Shown here: positions 31,754 through 40,545 of the stretch, piece by piece
Numbering within the stretch: the stretch's first letter is position 1
Layout: the number at the start of each line of letters is the position of its first letter
From: CATQHL01 sp965242895
Lineage (GTDB): Bacteria; Actinomycetota; Acidimicrobiia; Acidimicrobiales; CATQHL01
Reading direction: 5' to 3'
Assembly (NCBI GenBank): GCA_965242895.1
Contig: OZ251507.1
Location: forward strand, 1,488,001-1,552,000
DNA length: 64,000 nucleotides
Translations under genes and position numbers: made by a program
The notes under the pieces: generated by a model
The model's input: only the letters and a program-made list of their open reading frames with translations
Database searches by the model: none
What the model was told of the DNA's origin: nothing

Positions 31754-32995
31754 TTGCCCTGGCCCTCAAGCCGTGACGACGAGGTTTTTGCCCATATCGC
31801 TGCGGAGAAGGAACGTCAAAGCACCACCCTGCAGCTGATCGCCTCGGAGAACTTCGCCTCGCCCTCTGTCCTAGCGGCGACTGGATCGGTGCTCACCAAC
31901 AAGTACGCCGAGGGCTACCCGGGGCGTCGCTACTACGGAGGCAACTGGATCATCGACGAAGTCGAGGAGTTGGCTCGCCGCCGCGCCGCCGCGCTGTTTG
32001 ACGCCGAGCACGCCAACGTTCAGTCCCATTCGGGGGCCAACGCCAACATGGCCGCCTACGACGCCCTGCTCGAAGTGGGGGACACTGTGCTGGGGATGAG
32101 CCTCGATCATGGCGGCCATCTCACCCACGGCTCGCCGGTCAACGCCAGTGGGAAGCTCTACAACTTCGTGGGCTACGGCGTGACGCAGAGCGATGAACGT
32201 CTCGATTACCAGCAGGTGCAAGACTTGGCCAGGGAGCATCGTCCCAAGCTCATAGTGGCGGGAGCCACGGCCTATCCCCGAATCATCGACCCCGCTCCTT
32301 TCAGAGAGATCGCCGAAGCCGTCGGCGCCAGATTCATGTTCGACGCTGCTCACGTGGCTGGGCTCATCGCCGGCGGTGTGCACCCCAACCCTGTCAGTCA
32401 CTGTGACGTGATGACCTTCACCACGCACAAGACGCTGAGAGGGCCACGCGGCGGCTGCATCGCCTGTGTCTCCGAATTGGCCAAGCCGATCGATCGTGCA
32501 ATCTTTCCTGGATCGCAGGGCGGCCCTCTCGAGCACGTCATCGCCGCCAAGGCAGTCGCTTTTTCCGAGGCGGCCTCGCCGTCTTTCGCCGATTACGCCC
32601 GAGGGGTCGTGGAGAACGCCCAGAAGTTGGCCGAACACCTTTCCTATGAGGGTTTTCGACTGGTGTCTGGCGGCACCGAGAACCATCTGATGCTGGTTGA
32701 CTTGCGCTCCTTCGATTCTGAGCTGACTGGCGCCGCTGCTCAGGACGCACTGGAGCGGGCGGGAATAACGCTCAACAAGAACACCGTCCCAGGCGACGAG
32801 CGCAGTCCGTTCGTGACGAGCGGTCTGCGCATCGGCACGGCGGCGGTCACCACGCAAGGCATGGGCGCAGAAGAGATGCCTCTTATTGCCTCGGCGATCG
32901 GGCGGGCGCTGCACGGGCGCGGTCAGGAAGATGTTCTCAACCGCGTGCGGAGAGAGGTTCGGGAACTATGCGCCGGTTTTCCGCCTTACGGCTAG
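31754..32995 (+). CDS. glyA: Serine hydroxymethyltransferase
   Basis: A 413-residue PLP enzyme that interconverts serine and tetrahydrofolate with glycine and methylene-tetrahydrofolate. Motifs are complete: LQLIASENFAS, TNKYAEGYPGRRYYGG, the Asp/His pair in FDAAHVAGL, and FTTHKTLRGPRGG with Schiff-base Lys226. Length is normal. The start is TTG 31754 with GGAGAGAG a few bases upstream; no other start fits better. It sits 95 bp upstream of the ATP synthase operon. No glycine riboswitch is seen in the short upstream gap, which has an 8-bp tandem repeat (CGTCGAGC) at 31718-31733. Confidence 0.96.
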   Translation: MPWPSSRDDEVFAHIAAEKERQSTTLQLIASENFASPSVLAATGSVLTNKYAEGYPGRRYYGGNWIIDEVEELARRRAAALFDAEHANVQSHSGANANMAAYDALLEVGDTVLGMSLDHGGHLTHGSPVNASGKLYNFVGYGVTQSDERLDYQQVQDLAREHRPKLIVAGATAYPRIIDPAPFREIAEAVGARFMFDAAHVAGLIAGGVHPNPVSHCDVMTFTTHKTLRGPRGGCIACVSELAKPIDRAIFPGSQGGPLEHVIAAKAVAFSEAASPSFADYARGVVENAQKLAEHLSYEGFRLVSGGTENHLMLVDLRSFDSELTGAAAQDALERAGITLNKNTVPGDERSPFVTSGLRIGTAAVTTQGMGAEEMPLIASAIGRALHGRGQEDVLNRVRREVRELCAGFPPYG

Positions 32996-33090
32996 TCTGT
33001 TCCTGGAAGTATCCCTAGACTGTTGGTTGTGTTCTGCTGTCGGGGTGATCTGCGCCGCGTTCAATCGAAGAGATCTGCGAGTAGGGGCAG

Positions 33091-33108
33091 ATGAACATAA
33101 TGAACATA
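33091..33108 (+). repeat. 9-bp tandem duplication with start codons
   Basis: ATGAACATA twice, then ATGAAA. It creates three consecutive in-frame ATG codons at the head of the ATP synthase operon. Confidence 0.8.
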
Positions 33109-33366
33109 ATGAAAGGATCGATGAAGGCAAGAGACACACAGGTTCGTGAGATGCGTCAAGGTTTCGGGGATGCCCTTTCCATGGCCTTTGAAATGGTCGC
33201 AGCGCCCGCCTTGTTTGCCTTCTTCGGATTCCTGCTCGATCGGACGATAGGCACGACACCGCTGTTCATCCTGCTGTTCAGCTGCATAGTCCTGACCTAC
33301 ACCATCTGGAAGACCCTCAAGGGGTATGAGAGACGGATGCAGAAATACGAGCGGCCCGGTGGTTGA
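33091..33366 (+). CDS. atpZ: AtpZ/ATPase_gene1-like small membrane protein
   Basis: Up to 91 residues with two membrane helices (AFEMVAAPALFAFFGFLLDRTIG and LFILLFSCIVLTYTIWKTLKGYE), matching the family encoded at the head of many atp operons (PF09527), thought to help c-ring assembly or Mg2+ supply. The start is ambiguous: four in-frame ATGs at 33091, 33100, 33109 and 33121 arise partly from a 9-bp tandem repeat. AGGGG precedes the first and AAGGA the last. Its stop overlaps the atpI start. Confidence 0.8.
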   Translation: MNIMNIMKGSMKARDTQVREMRQGFGDALSMAFEMVAAPALFAFFGFLLDRTIGTTPLFILLFSCIVLTYTIWKTLKGYERRMQKYERPGG

Positions 33367-33892
33367 AGAGAACTCGGATCCGACTTCGACGTCAGAGGTC
33401 GGCGCCCCTGAACGTCAAGTCGTAATCGACCTCGCCCGCCGCTGGTTCGTGGTCGGTCCTCTGCTTACCTTGGGGAGCACCTTGATCTGGGGTTTAGCCG
33501 GCCTCTGGTCGTCCTTGTTGGCCCTCGGGCTGGTCATGTTGAACTTTCTGATTGGTGCGGCCGCCATCGGATACGCAGCCAGGATTTCGCTCAAGGCGAT
33601 AGGCCCGGCTGTGCTAGGCGGTTATCTGCTCCGTTTGGGCTTGCTGGCTGCGGTCGTATTGCCCATACGCTCGCAAGACTGGTTTGAGCCACTGCCATTC
33701 GGTATCGTCTTGCTTGTGACTCACCTAGGACTCCTGCTTTGGGAGCTTCGGCACGTATCTGCCACCCTTGCGTACCCAGGACTCAAGCCTTCCTCCCTCG
33801 GCCGGCGAGGTCTTCTTGGCGCCTCTTCAGCAGGCGCTGCCAAAGGGGCGTCTGCCGACGCATCCGCAGTCGAGACAGCCAGCGGGGAGTAG
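33359..33892 (+). CDS. atpI: ATP synthase protein I
   Basis: About 177 residues with four membrane helices (WFVVGPLLTLGSTLIWGLAGL, LLALGLVMLNFLIGAAAIGYAA, AVLGGYLLRLGLLAAVVLP, LPFGIVLLVTHLGLLLWEL), matching the ATP-synt_I family. It is not part of the final enzyme but aids assembly of the c-ring. GTG 33359 overlaps the preceding gene by 8 bp; an ATG at 33326 in frame would overlap it by 41 bp and is less likely. The last 40 residues are a Ser/Ala-rich tail after the fourth helix, an unusual extension. Confidence 0.78.
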   Translation: MVEENSDPTSTSEVGAPERQVVIDLARRWFVVGPLLTLGSTLIWGLAGLWSSLLALGLVMLNFLIGAAAIGYAARISLKAIGPAVLGGYLLRLGLLAAVVLPIRSQDWFEPLPFGIVLLVTHLGLLLWELRHVSATLAYPGLKPSSLGRRGLLGASSAGAAKGASADASAVETASGE

Positions 33893-33897
33893 CAGGC

Positions 33898-34647
33898 GTG
33901 GAGTTCCCTCCAGTAACGCATCTCTTTGAGTGGCCGAGCTTTCTCTTCGGGGATTCGCCTCTGGCAGTTAACAAGACGGTCATTATCTACTTGGCAGCCC
34001 TGGTTCTGACTGCGGGAATCTTCGGGTTAGCGGCGCGCAAGCGATCCCTGGTACCTTCCGGCGTCCAGCACGTGGCGGAAGGCGGTGTCAATTTCGTCGA
34101 GAACAGCATCGTCATGCAGACGATCGGCGCCGACGGCAAAAGGTTCATGCCTTTCCTCACCACGCTCTTCTTTTTCATCTTCTTCGCCAACATCTTCGAG
34201 GTCATTCCGTTCATCCAGTTCCCCGCTAACTCCCGGATGGCGGTTCCGCTCATGCTGGCCCTGGTTGTGTGGGGCGTCTACAACTACATCGGCATCCGCA
34301 GCCAGGGGTTTTTCGGCTATCTGAAGAGTTCGCTTTTTCCGCCTGGAGTTCCCAAGGCTCTCTACCTAATAGTCACACCCATCGAGTTCTTTTCCACGTT
34401 CGTAATCCGACCGCTCTCCCTGGCTATCCGACTTTGGGCGAACATGGTGGCCGGTCACCTGCTCTTAGTGACCTTCGCCGTGCTCTCGGCGGCGCTTTGG
34501 GGGTTCTTCTATGTCCCTTCGGTGCTGCCGTTTGCTGCACTCGTCCTGTTGACGGCCTTCGAAATATTCGTAAGCGGTCTGCAGGCTTTCATCTTCACGA
34601 TTCTCACAGCCGTGTATATTGGCGGAGCGCTGCACGCTGAGCATTGA
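33898..34647 (+). CDS. atpB: ATP synthase subunit a
   Basis: About 249 residues with five to six membrane helices. The critical arginine lies in the motif RPLSLAIRLWANMVAGHLL; the next conserved helix is VLLTAFEIFVSGLQAFIFTILTAVYI with the Glu and Gln that line the proton half-channels. Subunit a carries protons to and from the c-ring in the cytoplasmic membrane. GTG 33898 is chosen because GGGGAG lies 8 nt before it and it directly precedes the family start (VEFPPVTHLFEWPS); a longer frame from 33739 lies inside atpI and is spurious. Confidence 0.95.
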   Translation: MEFPPVTHLFEWPSFLFGDSPLAVNKTVIIYLAALVLTAGIFGLAARKRSLVPSGVQHVAEGGVNFVENSIVMQTIGADGKRFMPFLTTLFFFIFFANIFEVIPFIQFPANSRMAVPLMLALVVWGVYNYIGIRSQGFFGYLKSSLFPPGVPKALYLIVTPIEFFSTFVIRPLSLAIRLWANMVAGHLLLVTFAVLSAALWGFFYVPSVLPFAALVLLTAFEIFVSGLQAFIFTILTAVYIGGALHAEH

Positions 34648-34755
34648 TACCCAAGCATCGATGAACACCCTCGGAGTATCGAACGGCAGTTTTCGCCCTG
34701 AACGTCTCGTCCAACAACGTCCTAAGAAACCGCAAATAAGCAAGAGGAGAAGATA

Positions 34756-35031
34756 GTGCAAACCCTTCTCAACACAATCGGAATACTTGCCCAGACGGAG
34801 GCTGGTGAACTTCTCAACGGCCTAAGAGCCGTAGGGGCAGGTCTTGGTTACGGACTGGCAGCCGTAGGTCCGGGCATCGGCATCGGCTTGGTGGTCGGCA
34901 ACGCCATCTCTTCGATGGCGCGCCAACCCGAGTCGGCTGGAATGGTTCGAACCACCATGTTCCTAGGGATAGCTTTCACCGAAGCTCTGGCCCTAATCGG
35001 GTTCGTTGTCTTCATCCTGCTCTTCTCCTAG
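34756..35031 (+). CDS. atpE: ATP synthase subunit c
   Basis: A 91-residue hairpin of two membrane helices: GLGYGLAAVGPGIGIGLVVGNAI, the polar loop ARQPES, and GMVRTTMFLGIAFTEALALIGFVVFILLF with the ion-binding Glu76. The residue after Glu is Ala and the first helix lacks the Gln of Na+ types, so the ring should carry protons. GTG 34756 has GAGGAG six bases before it. The first 20 residues are a somewhat long extension before helix 1. The 108-bp gap from atpB holds no gene. Confidence 0.95.
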   Translation: MQTLLNTIGILAQTEAGELLNGLRAVGAGLGYGLAAVGPGIGIGLVVGNAISSMARQPESAGMVRTTMFLGIAFTEALALIGFVVFILLFS

Positions 35032-35058
35032 CAGAGGCGCAGAGGGGAGAGACATCCG

Positions 35059-35844
35059 ATGAACACACTTTCTCCGCATCGTCGCAGGCGTCGATTGTTT
35101 GGAGTGTCGGCGTTGGCGAGCATTGCCGCCGCCCTGGTCGTATTCGCCGCCTCCCCTGTTTTCGCAGCGGAGACCATCGGCGGGTGCATGGCTGAGGAAC
35201 TAGAGAAGCTTCAGTGGGGCGGGCTCACGGGGGCAGAGGCGTTCGAGGAACTTGAACGCGCCGCCCACCCTGCTGACGCGGAACCTGAAAAAGACGCAAA
35301 GTCGGCTTTTGAGAGCTTTGAGACGAAGATTGAATCCTGTCAGAGCGCTCCCAACCCGATCATTCCGGAAGTCAACGAGATCATCTGGGGCGGGATCGCT
35401 TTCGTGGTGCTTCTGGCGCTGATGCAGTGGAAGTTGTTCCCTGCCGTGAAGCGCGCTATGGATCGCCGGTCAGCGAAAATAAAAGAAGATCTCGACGCCG
35501 CCGAGCAGACCCGAACTGAAGCCGTCGAAGTCAAGTCTCGTTACGAGGCTGATCTTGCCGACGCAAAGGCTGAGGCGGGGAGAATCATCGACGGCGCCCG
35601 CCAAGAGGCGGATCGCGTTCGGGCCGATCTTATTGCCCGCGCCGAGGCCGACGCCGCCGAAGCACGCGAGCGCTCAGCCCAAGACGTTGAAGTCGCCAAA
35701 CGCCAGGCTTTGGCCGATCTGCAGAGCGAGTTTTCAGAGAGGGTCATAAGCGCCGCTGAGACTGTGATCCGGCGCAACCTCGATCCCGAGACTCAGGACA
35801 AACTCATAGAGGACTACATTGCCCAGGTCGGCTCAAGGAAGTAG
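35059..35844 (+). CDS. atpF: ATP synthase subunit b with signal peptide and ectodomain
   Basis: A 261-residue b subunit, about 90 residues longer than usual. Residues 1-36 form a clear signal peptide (basic RRRRR, hydrophobic core, ASPVFA cleavage site). Residues 37-104 are an acidic, soluble segment with two Cys (43 and 94). Only then comes the usual membrane helix (VNEIIWGGIAFVVLLALMQW) and the long Ala/Glu/Lys-rich coiled coil, ending with FSERVISAAETVIRRNLD that meets delta. So this b subunit should have a domain outside the membrane, perhaps closed by a disulfide. ATG 35059 follows a GGGGAGAG site, supporting this long start. Confidence 0.93.
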   Translation: MNTLSPHRRRRRLFGVSALASIAAALVVFAASPVFAAETIGGCMAEELEKLQWGGLTGAEAFEELERAAHPADAEPEKDAKSAFESFETKIESCQSAPNPIIPEVNEIIWGGIAFVVLLALMQWKLFPAVKRAMDRRSAKIKEDLDAAEQTRTEAVEVKSRYEADLADAKAEAGRIIDGARQEADRVRADLIARAEADAAEARERSAQDVEVAKRQALADLQSEFSERVISAAETVIRRNLDPETQDKLIEDYIAQVGSRK

Positions 35845-35871
35845 AAGGCTCCATCGGCTGCAGGTGCGGCG

Positions 35872-36408
35872 ATGACCCAAGATCGGATTGCGGGTTACGC
35901 CGACGCCGTCGTGGCCGTGGCGAGAGCCGAGGGCGACCTAGCGGTCGTGGAGGACGAATTGTTTGCCGTGGCGCAAGTGCTAGAGCAGTCCGATGAACTG
36001 CGCGAGACTCTCTCCGACCGCCGCATCCCTGCCGCCCGCCGACAGCAGATCGCCGAAGACGTTCTCGACGGGCAGGTTTCCGAGGCGACCCTGGCGCTTG
36101 TGTCCATGGTGGTTGCGGCTGGGCGCGGCGGCGAGTTGCCCCGCATCATTTCGGCTGCTGTGGAACTCAGCGCCTCGCTCAGGGAAAAGGCTGTGGCCGA
36201 AGTCCGCTCGGCCGTGAGTCTGAGCGACGACCAGCGGCGCCGCCTAGGGGAGGCGCTGACAAGAGCCACCGGCAAGGACGTCACAGTCAAGGTCGTCGTC
36301 GACGGGGACGTCTTAGGCGGTTTGATCACTCGCATCGGCGACGAGGTCATCGACGGCAGCGTGCGCACCCACATCAACCAACTCAATCAACTTCGTGAGG
36401 CTTCCTAG
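35872..36408 (+). CDS. atpH: ATP synthase subunit delta
   Basis: A 178-residue delta (OSCP-like) subunit linking the b stalk to the top of F1. It opens with IAGYADAVVAVARAEGD, the helical N-domain, and ends with the conserved beta element VKVVVDGDVLGGLITRIGDEVIDGSVRTHINQL. It is a stand-alone delta, unlike the b-delta fusion of mycobacteria. ATG 35872 is 27 bp after atpF and the atpA start follows 7 bp after its stop. Confidence 0.95.
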   Translation: MTQDRIAGYADAVVAVARAEGDLAVVEDELFAVAQVLEQSDELRETLSDRRIPAARRQQIAEDVLDGQVSEATLALVSMVVAAGRGGELPRIISAAVELSASLREKAVAEVRSAVSLSDDQRRRLGEALTRATGKDVTVKVVVDGDVLGGLITRIGDEVIDGSVRTHINQLNQLREAS

Positions 36409-36415
36409 GAGAGTC

Positions 36416-38041
36416 ATGGCTGAACTCACCATTGATACCGCCGAGATTTCGTCGGTCATCCGCCGCAACCTGGAGGGGTTCAAGCCCTCCATCACTCAGA
36501 CCCAGGTAGGGCGCGTGGTAGAGGTGGGTGACGGCATCGCGCGCGTCAGCGGTCTGCCGTCTGCCGCCGTCAACGAGATGCTGGAGTTCGCCGGCGGAAC
36601 CGTCGGGCTTGCGCTGAACCTCGACGAGGACTTAATCGGTGCTGTCGTCCTAGGGGAAGTGGACGAAATCGAAGAAGGACAGACGGTGAGAGCCACCGGG
36701 GACATCCTCTCTATACCCGTCGGGGACGCCTTGCTGGGCCGGGTGGTCAACTCCCTAGGCGAGCCCCTCGACGGGCGCGGGCCGCTCGGGAGTCAGCAGA
36801 CCCGCCGCCTGGAGGTGCAAGCTCCGGGAATCACTGGGCGCAAGCCTGTCCACGAGCCCATGCAGACCGGCATCAAGTCGATCGACTCCCTCATTCCGAT
36901 CGGACGCGGGCAGCGGGAACTCATCATCGGCGACCGCAAGACCGGCAAGACCACCATCGCCACCGACACCATCCTGAACCAGCGCGGCCAGGACGTCCGC
37001 TGTATTTACGTGGCGATCGGGCAAAAAGCTTCCACGGTGGCGCAGACTGTGGCCACCCTCGAAGAGCACGACGCCATGGAGTACACGGTGGTCGTGGTGG
37101 CTGCGGCCTCCGATCCAGCTCCTTTCAAGTACCTTGCGCCCTACGCCGGCTGCGCGATGGGGCAGCACTGGATGGACGGGGGCGGTCACGCTCTCGTGGT
37201 CTACGACGACCTCTCCAAGCAGGCGGAGGCTTACAGGCAACTCTCGCTTCTGCTGCGCCGCCCCCCAGGACGGGAGGCTTACCCGGGCGACGTGTTCTAC
37301 CTGCACAGCCGTCTTTTGGAGAGAGCAGCGAAACTCAGCGACGAACTCGGTGCGGGCTCACTGACAGCGCTGCCGATCATCGAGACCAAGGCAGGCGACG
37401 TCTCCGCCTACATCCCCACCAACGTCATTTCCATCACCGACGGTCAGATTTATCTTCAGGACGACCTCTTCAAGTCGGGTATTCGACCTGCCGTGGACGT
37501 AGGTATCTCCGTTTCGAGGGTGGGTTCAGCGGCGCAGATCAAGGCCATGAAGACCGCCGTGGGCACGCTCAAAGCCGACCTCCAGCAGTTCCGCGAACTA
37601 GAGGCTTTCGCCGCCTTCGGCTCCGATCTAGACAGCGTTTCTCAGGCTCAGTTGGAGCGTGGGTACCGGCTGACCGAACTACTCAAGCAGGGCATCAACA
37701 ACCCCATGGGGGTGGCGGAGCAGGTGGTGTCCATCTTTGCGGGCACGAGAGGATACCTAGACGCGGTCCCCGTCGAAGACGTGCGGCGTTTCGAAGAAGG
37801 GCTCTTGGAATCGGTGCGAACCCGCCGTTCCGACCTGCTCGCCCAGATCGCCGACACGGGCTCGGTCGACACCGAAGAACTCGACGTCCTCGTGAAGTCC
37901 TACGCAGAAGAGTTCGAGATCACACCGGAGGATCAGGGTGAAGAACCCGACGTAGAAGAGGTGGGCGAGGCTTCGGTGAGCATGGTCGACGACGACCGAA
38001 CGCTCCCGGAGGAAGACATAGACCGCTCCGAGGACTCGTAG
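36416..38041 (+). CDS. atpA: ATP synthase subunit alpha
   Basis: About 541 residues. The non-catalytic nucleotide site has the P-loop GDRKTGKT at 172-179, and the family motif PAVDVGISVSRVGSAAQ lies near 361-377. ATG 36416 has AGGAGAG five bases upstream and is preferred over a GTG at 36395. Compared with the usual 500-515 residues, it has an extra C-terminal tail of about 35 residues, strongly acidic (EDQGEEPDVEEV..EEDIDRSEDS). Mycobacterial alpha also has a C-terminal extension that limits ATP hydrolysis; the sequence here is different. Confidence 0.97.
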   Translation: MAELTIDTAEISSVIRRNLEGFKPSITQTQVGRVVEVGDGIARVSGLPSAAVNEMLEFAGGTVGLALNLDEDLIGAVVLGEVDEIEEGQTVRATGDILSIPVGDALLGRVVNSLGEPLDGRGPLGSQQTRRLEVQAPGITGRKPVHEPMQTGIKSIDSLIPIGRGQRELIIGDRKTGKTTIATDTILNQRGQDVRCIYVAIGQKASTVAQTVATLEEHDAMEYTVVVVAAASDPAPFKYLAPYAGCAMGQHWMDGGGHALVVYDDLSKQAEAYRQLSLLLRRPPGREAYPGDVFYLHSRLLERAAKLSDELGAGSLTALPIIETKAGDVSAYIPTNVISITDGQIYLQDDLFKSGIRPAVDVGISVSRVGSAAQIKAMKTAVGTLKADLQQFRELEAFAAFGSDLDSVSQAQLERGYRLTELLKQGINNPMGVAEQVVSIFAGTRGYLDAVPVEDVRRFEEGLLESVRTRRSDLLAQIADTGSVDTEELDVLVKSYAEEFEITPEDQGEEPDVEEVGEASVSMVDDDRTLPEEDIDRSEDS

Positions 38042-38062
38042 CGGTTAGGCAGGAATTGGGTC

Positions 38063-38968
38063 GTGCCGGGCGGCGAGGAGCGGATACTCAGGCGGCGGAT
38101 CTCTTCGGTTCAATCGACCAAGAAGATCACACGCGCCATGGAACTCATCGCGGCCACTCGGGTGGCCAAGGCGCAGATGCGGGCGAATGCAGCTCGTCCC
38201 TACGCGAACCGCATAACTGCCGTCATCGAAGATCTGGCCGCTTCCGGAACCACGACCGAGCATCCTCTCCTTCGCCGGAGCGAAGACGTTCGCAGGATTG
38301 GCTACATAGTCATCTCCTCCGACAGAGGGCTGGCCGGCCCGTACAACTCGACGGTCATCAGGGCAGCCGAGCGGGAGATCATGGCCGCCCGCGGCGAGGG
38401 TCTTGACTACTCCCTGATGCTCGTAGGGCGTAAGGCCAAGGACTACTTCCGCTTCAGGAACTACAAGATCGACGCCGCCTTCGAGGGCATGACCGACAGC
38501 CCTGATTACAAGCAGGCGCGCACGCTGGCCGCAGCGGTAAAGCAGCGTTTCATCTCAGGAGAGATGGATCGGGTTTTGCTTGTTTATATGGAGTTCGTTT
38601 CTCTGGGCTCGCAGAACGTGGTGGTTCGCCGTTTTTTGCCGTTGGCCAGCGTGGCTGAGATCGCAGAGATGGGGGAGGGTGTCCCCTCGGCGCGAGCGTC
38701 TTTCGAGTTCGAGCCCTCGCCTGAGGGGGTGCTGGAATCGCTGCTGCCGCGTTATGTGGAAAGCCGCCTCTTTTCGGCTTTGCTAGACGCCTCCGCTTCT
38801 GAGCATGCCAATAGGCAGCGAGCCATGAAGGCTGCCACAGACAACGCGGAAGAACTAATAGTGAAGTTGACTCGAATGATGAATCGGGCCAGGCAGGATG
38901 CGATCACCACTGAGATCATGGAGATCGTGGGCGGAGCTGAGGCCCTCCGCGCGTCGGCTGCTGCCTAG
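38063..38968 (+). CDS. atpG: ATP synthase subunit gamma
   Basis: A 301-residue central-shaft subunit. The N-terminal helix RRRISSVQSTKKITRAMELIAATRV and the C-terminal helix LIVKLTRMMNRARQDAITTEIMEIVGGAEAL are the two coiled-coil strands inside F1. The middle Rossmann-like part has ISSDRGLAGPYN. GTG 38063 begins the family motif directly and has AGGA upstream. The 118-bp gap to atpD contains a 10-bp tandem duplication. Confidence 0.96.
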   Translation: MPGGEERILRRRISSVQSTKKITRAMELIAATRVAKAQMRANAARPYANRITAVIEDLAASGTTTEHPLLRRSEDVRRIGYIVISSDRGLAGPYNSTVIRAAEREIMAARGEGLDYSLMLVGRKAKDYFRFRNYKIDAAFEGMTDSPDYKQARTLAAAVKQRFISGEMDRVLLVYMEFVSLGSQNVVVRRFLPLASVAEIAEMGEGVPSARASFEFEPSPEGVLESLLPRYVESRLFSALLDASASEHANRQRAMKAATDNAEELIVKLTRMMNRARQDAITTEIMEIVGGAEALRASAAA

Positions 38969-39030
38969 CGTTGGGCGTCGGGCGGCGAGTTGACTCGGAG
39001 TGCATACGTAGTGCAGCCAAAGTGAACTCA

Positions 39031-39050
39031 ACGGCAACTAACGGCAACTA
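39031..39050 (+). repeat. 10-bp perfect tandem duplication
   Basis: ACGGCAACTA twice, between atpG and atpD. Confidence 0.8.
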
Positions 39051-39086
39051 TGCCAACAGGAAAACCCAGGCGAGGAGGCGCAAGTA

Positions 39087-40517
39087 ATGAATGACGACGC
39101 CAGAAAAGTAGGACGAGTCGTGGCAATCGCCGGTCCTGTGATCGATGCCGAGTTCCCTCCCGATTCCCTGCCCGAGATCAACACGGCGGTGGCTTTCGAC
39201 GTGACGGTCGACGGCAAGAAGGTCACCGTCCCAGCCGAAGTGGCGCAGCAAATCGGCAACAACAGGGTTCGTGCTATCGCTATGCGCCCCACTGACGGCC
39301 TGACCAGAGGCACTGAGGTACACAACCTGGGGAAGGGCATCTCAGTACCCGTGGGCGACGCCACGCTCGGTCATGTTTGGAACGTTCTAGGCGACTGCCT
39401 TGACGCCGACCGTGAGAGCCTTAACGTCACCGAGGAATGGGAGATACACCGTCCCGCCCCTCCTTTCGAGGAGCTAGAGCCTTCCACGCAGATGTTTGAG
39501 ACAGGCATCAAGGTCATCGACCTGCTGACTCCCTACAAGCAGGGGGGAAAGATCGGCCTGTTCGGGGGCGCAGGGGTCGGCAAGACCGTGCTCATCACTG
39601 AGATGATCCGGAGAGTGGCTGAACAGCATGGCGGCGTGTCGGTCTTTGCCGGGGTGGGCGAGCGCACCCGTGAAGGCACAGACCTGTTCCTGGAGATGGG
39701 CGAGTCTGGAGTCCTAGAGAAGGCAGCCTTAGTTTTCGGGCAAATGGACGAGCCTCCCGGGGTGCGCCTCAGAGTGGGTCTTGCCGGCGTAACGATGGCC
39801 GAATACTTCAGAGACGTTCGGAACCAGGACGTGCTTCTGTTTATAGACAACATCTTTCGATTCGTTCAGGCCGGCTCGGAGGTCTCCACCCTTTTAGGGC
39901 GCATGCCTTCGGCTGTCGGATATCAGCCCACCTTGGCGGACGAGATGGGCGAGCTGCAGGAGCGGATCACCACCACACGCGGGCGTTCCATCACCTCGCT
40001 GCAAGCGGTTTATGTGCCTGCCGACGACTACACCGATCCTGCTCCTTTCACTTCCTTCACACACTTCGACGGCACGACGGAACTTTCTCGAGACATTGCC
40101 GCCCTCGGCATCTACCCAGCTGTCGACCCTTTGGCGTCCACGTCCACGATCCTCACTCCGGAAGTGGTTGGGGAGCGTCACTACCGGGTCGCTCGTCAAG
40201 TCCAGGAAATCCTCCAGCGCTACAAGGAACTGCAGGACATCATCGCCATCCTGGGGCTCGACGAACTTTCGGAGGAGGACAGGGTGATCGTCTCGCGTGC
40301 GCGCAAGGTTCAGCGGTTCCTCTCCCAGCCAATGTTCGTGGCCGAGGTGTTCACCGGGATGTCGGGAGTGTTCACCTCGGTGGACGAGACAGTCGAGAGT
40401 TTCGACGCTTTGGTTAGCGGCGAACTTGATGAGACGCCGGAGCAGGCGTTCTTCATGGTCGGCGGTGCCGAAGACGTGGAACGCAAGGCTGCCGAACTGC
40501 AGAAGCAGGCGGCGTAG
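39087..40517 (+). CDS. atpD: ATP synthase subunit beta
   Basis: A 476-residue catalytic subunit. P-loop GGAGVGKT spans 160-167, the catalytic Glu region is GVGERTREG, Walker B is VLLFIDNIFRF, and the DELSEED-type lever is LDELSEEDR. All catalytic motifs are intact. ATG 39087 follows AGGAGG by nine bases, the strongest ribosome site in the operon. Subunit epsilon follows by 28 bp. Confidence 0.98.
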   Translation: MNDDARKVGRVVAIAGPVIDAEFPPDSLPEINTAVAFDVTVDGKKVTVPAEVAQQIGNNRVRAIAMRPTDGLTRGTEVHNLGKGISVPVGDATLGHVWNVLGDCLDADRESLNVTEEWEIHRPAPPFEELEPSTQMFETGIKVIDLLTPYKQGGKIGLFGGAGVGKTVLITEMIRRVAEQHGGVSVFAGVGERTREGTDLFLEMGESGVLEKAALVFGQMDEPPGVRLRVGLAGVTMAEYFRDVRNQDVLLFIDNIFRFVQAGSEVSTLLGRMPSAVGYQPTLADEMGELQERITTTRGRSITSLQAVYVPADDYTDPAPFTSFTHFDGTTELSRDIAALGIYPAVDPLASTSTILTPEVVGERHYRVARQVQEILQRYKELQDIIAILGLDELSEEDRVIVSRARKVQRFLSQPMFVAEVFTGMSGVFTSVDETVESFDALVSGELDETPEQAFFMVGGAEDVERKAAELQKQAA

Positions 40518-40545
40518 AACTTAGTGATCGGGTTTCGCTCGGGCA

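Noticed and set aside
31871..32914. Long open frame of 347 codons on the minus strand, opposite glyA
   Set aside because: It mirrors the codon structure of a certain glyA gene, has no recognisable domain and no ribosome site; a typical antisense shadow in GC-rich DNA.
33739..33897. N-terminal extension of atpB
   Set aside because: The frame is open upstream but lies within atpI, is Arg/Ser-rich, and a good ribosome site precedes GTG 33898.
34756..35031. Sodium-translocating c-ring
   Set aside because: The Gln of helix 1 and the Ser/Thr after the ion-binding Glu, which mark Na+ rings, are absent (Gly-rich helix; Ala after Glu76).
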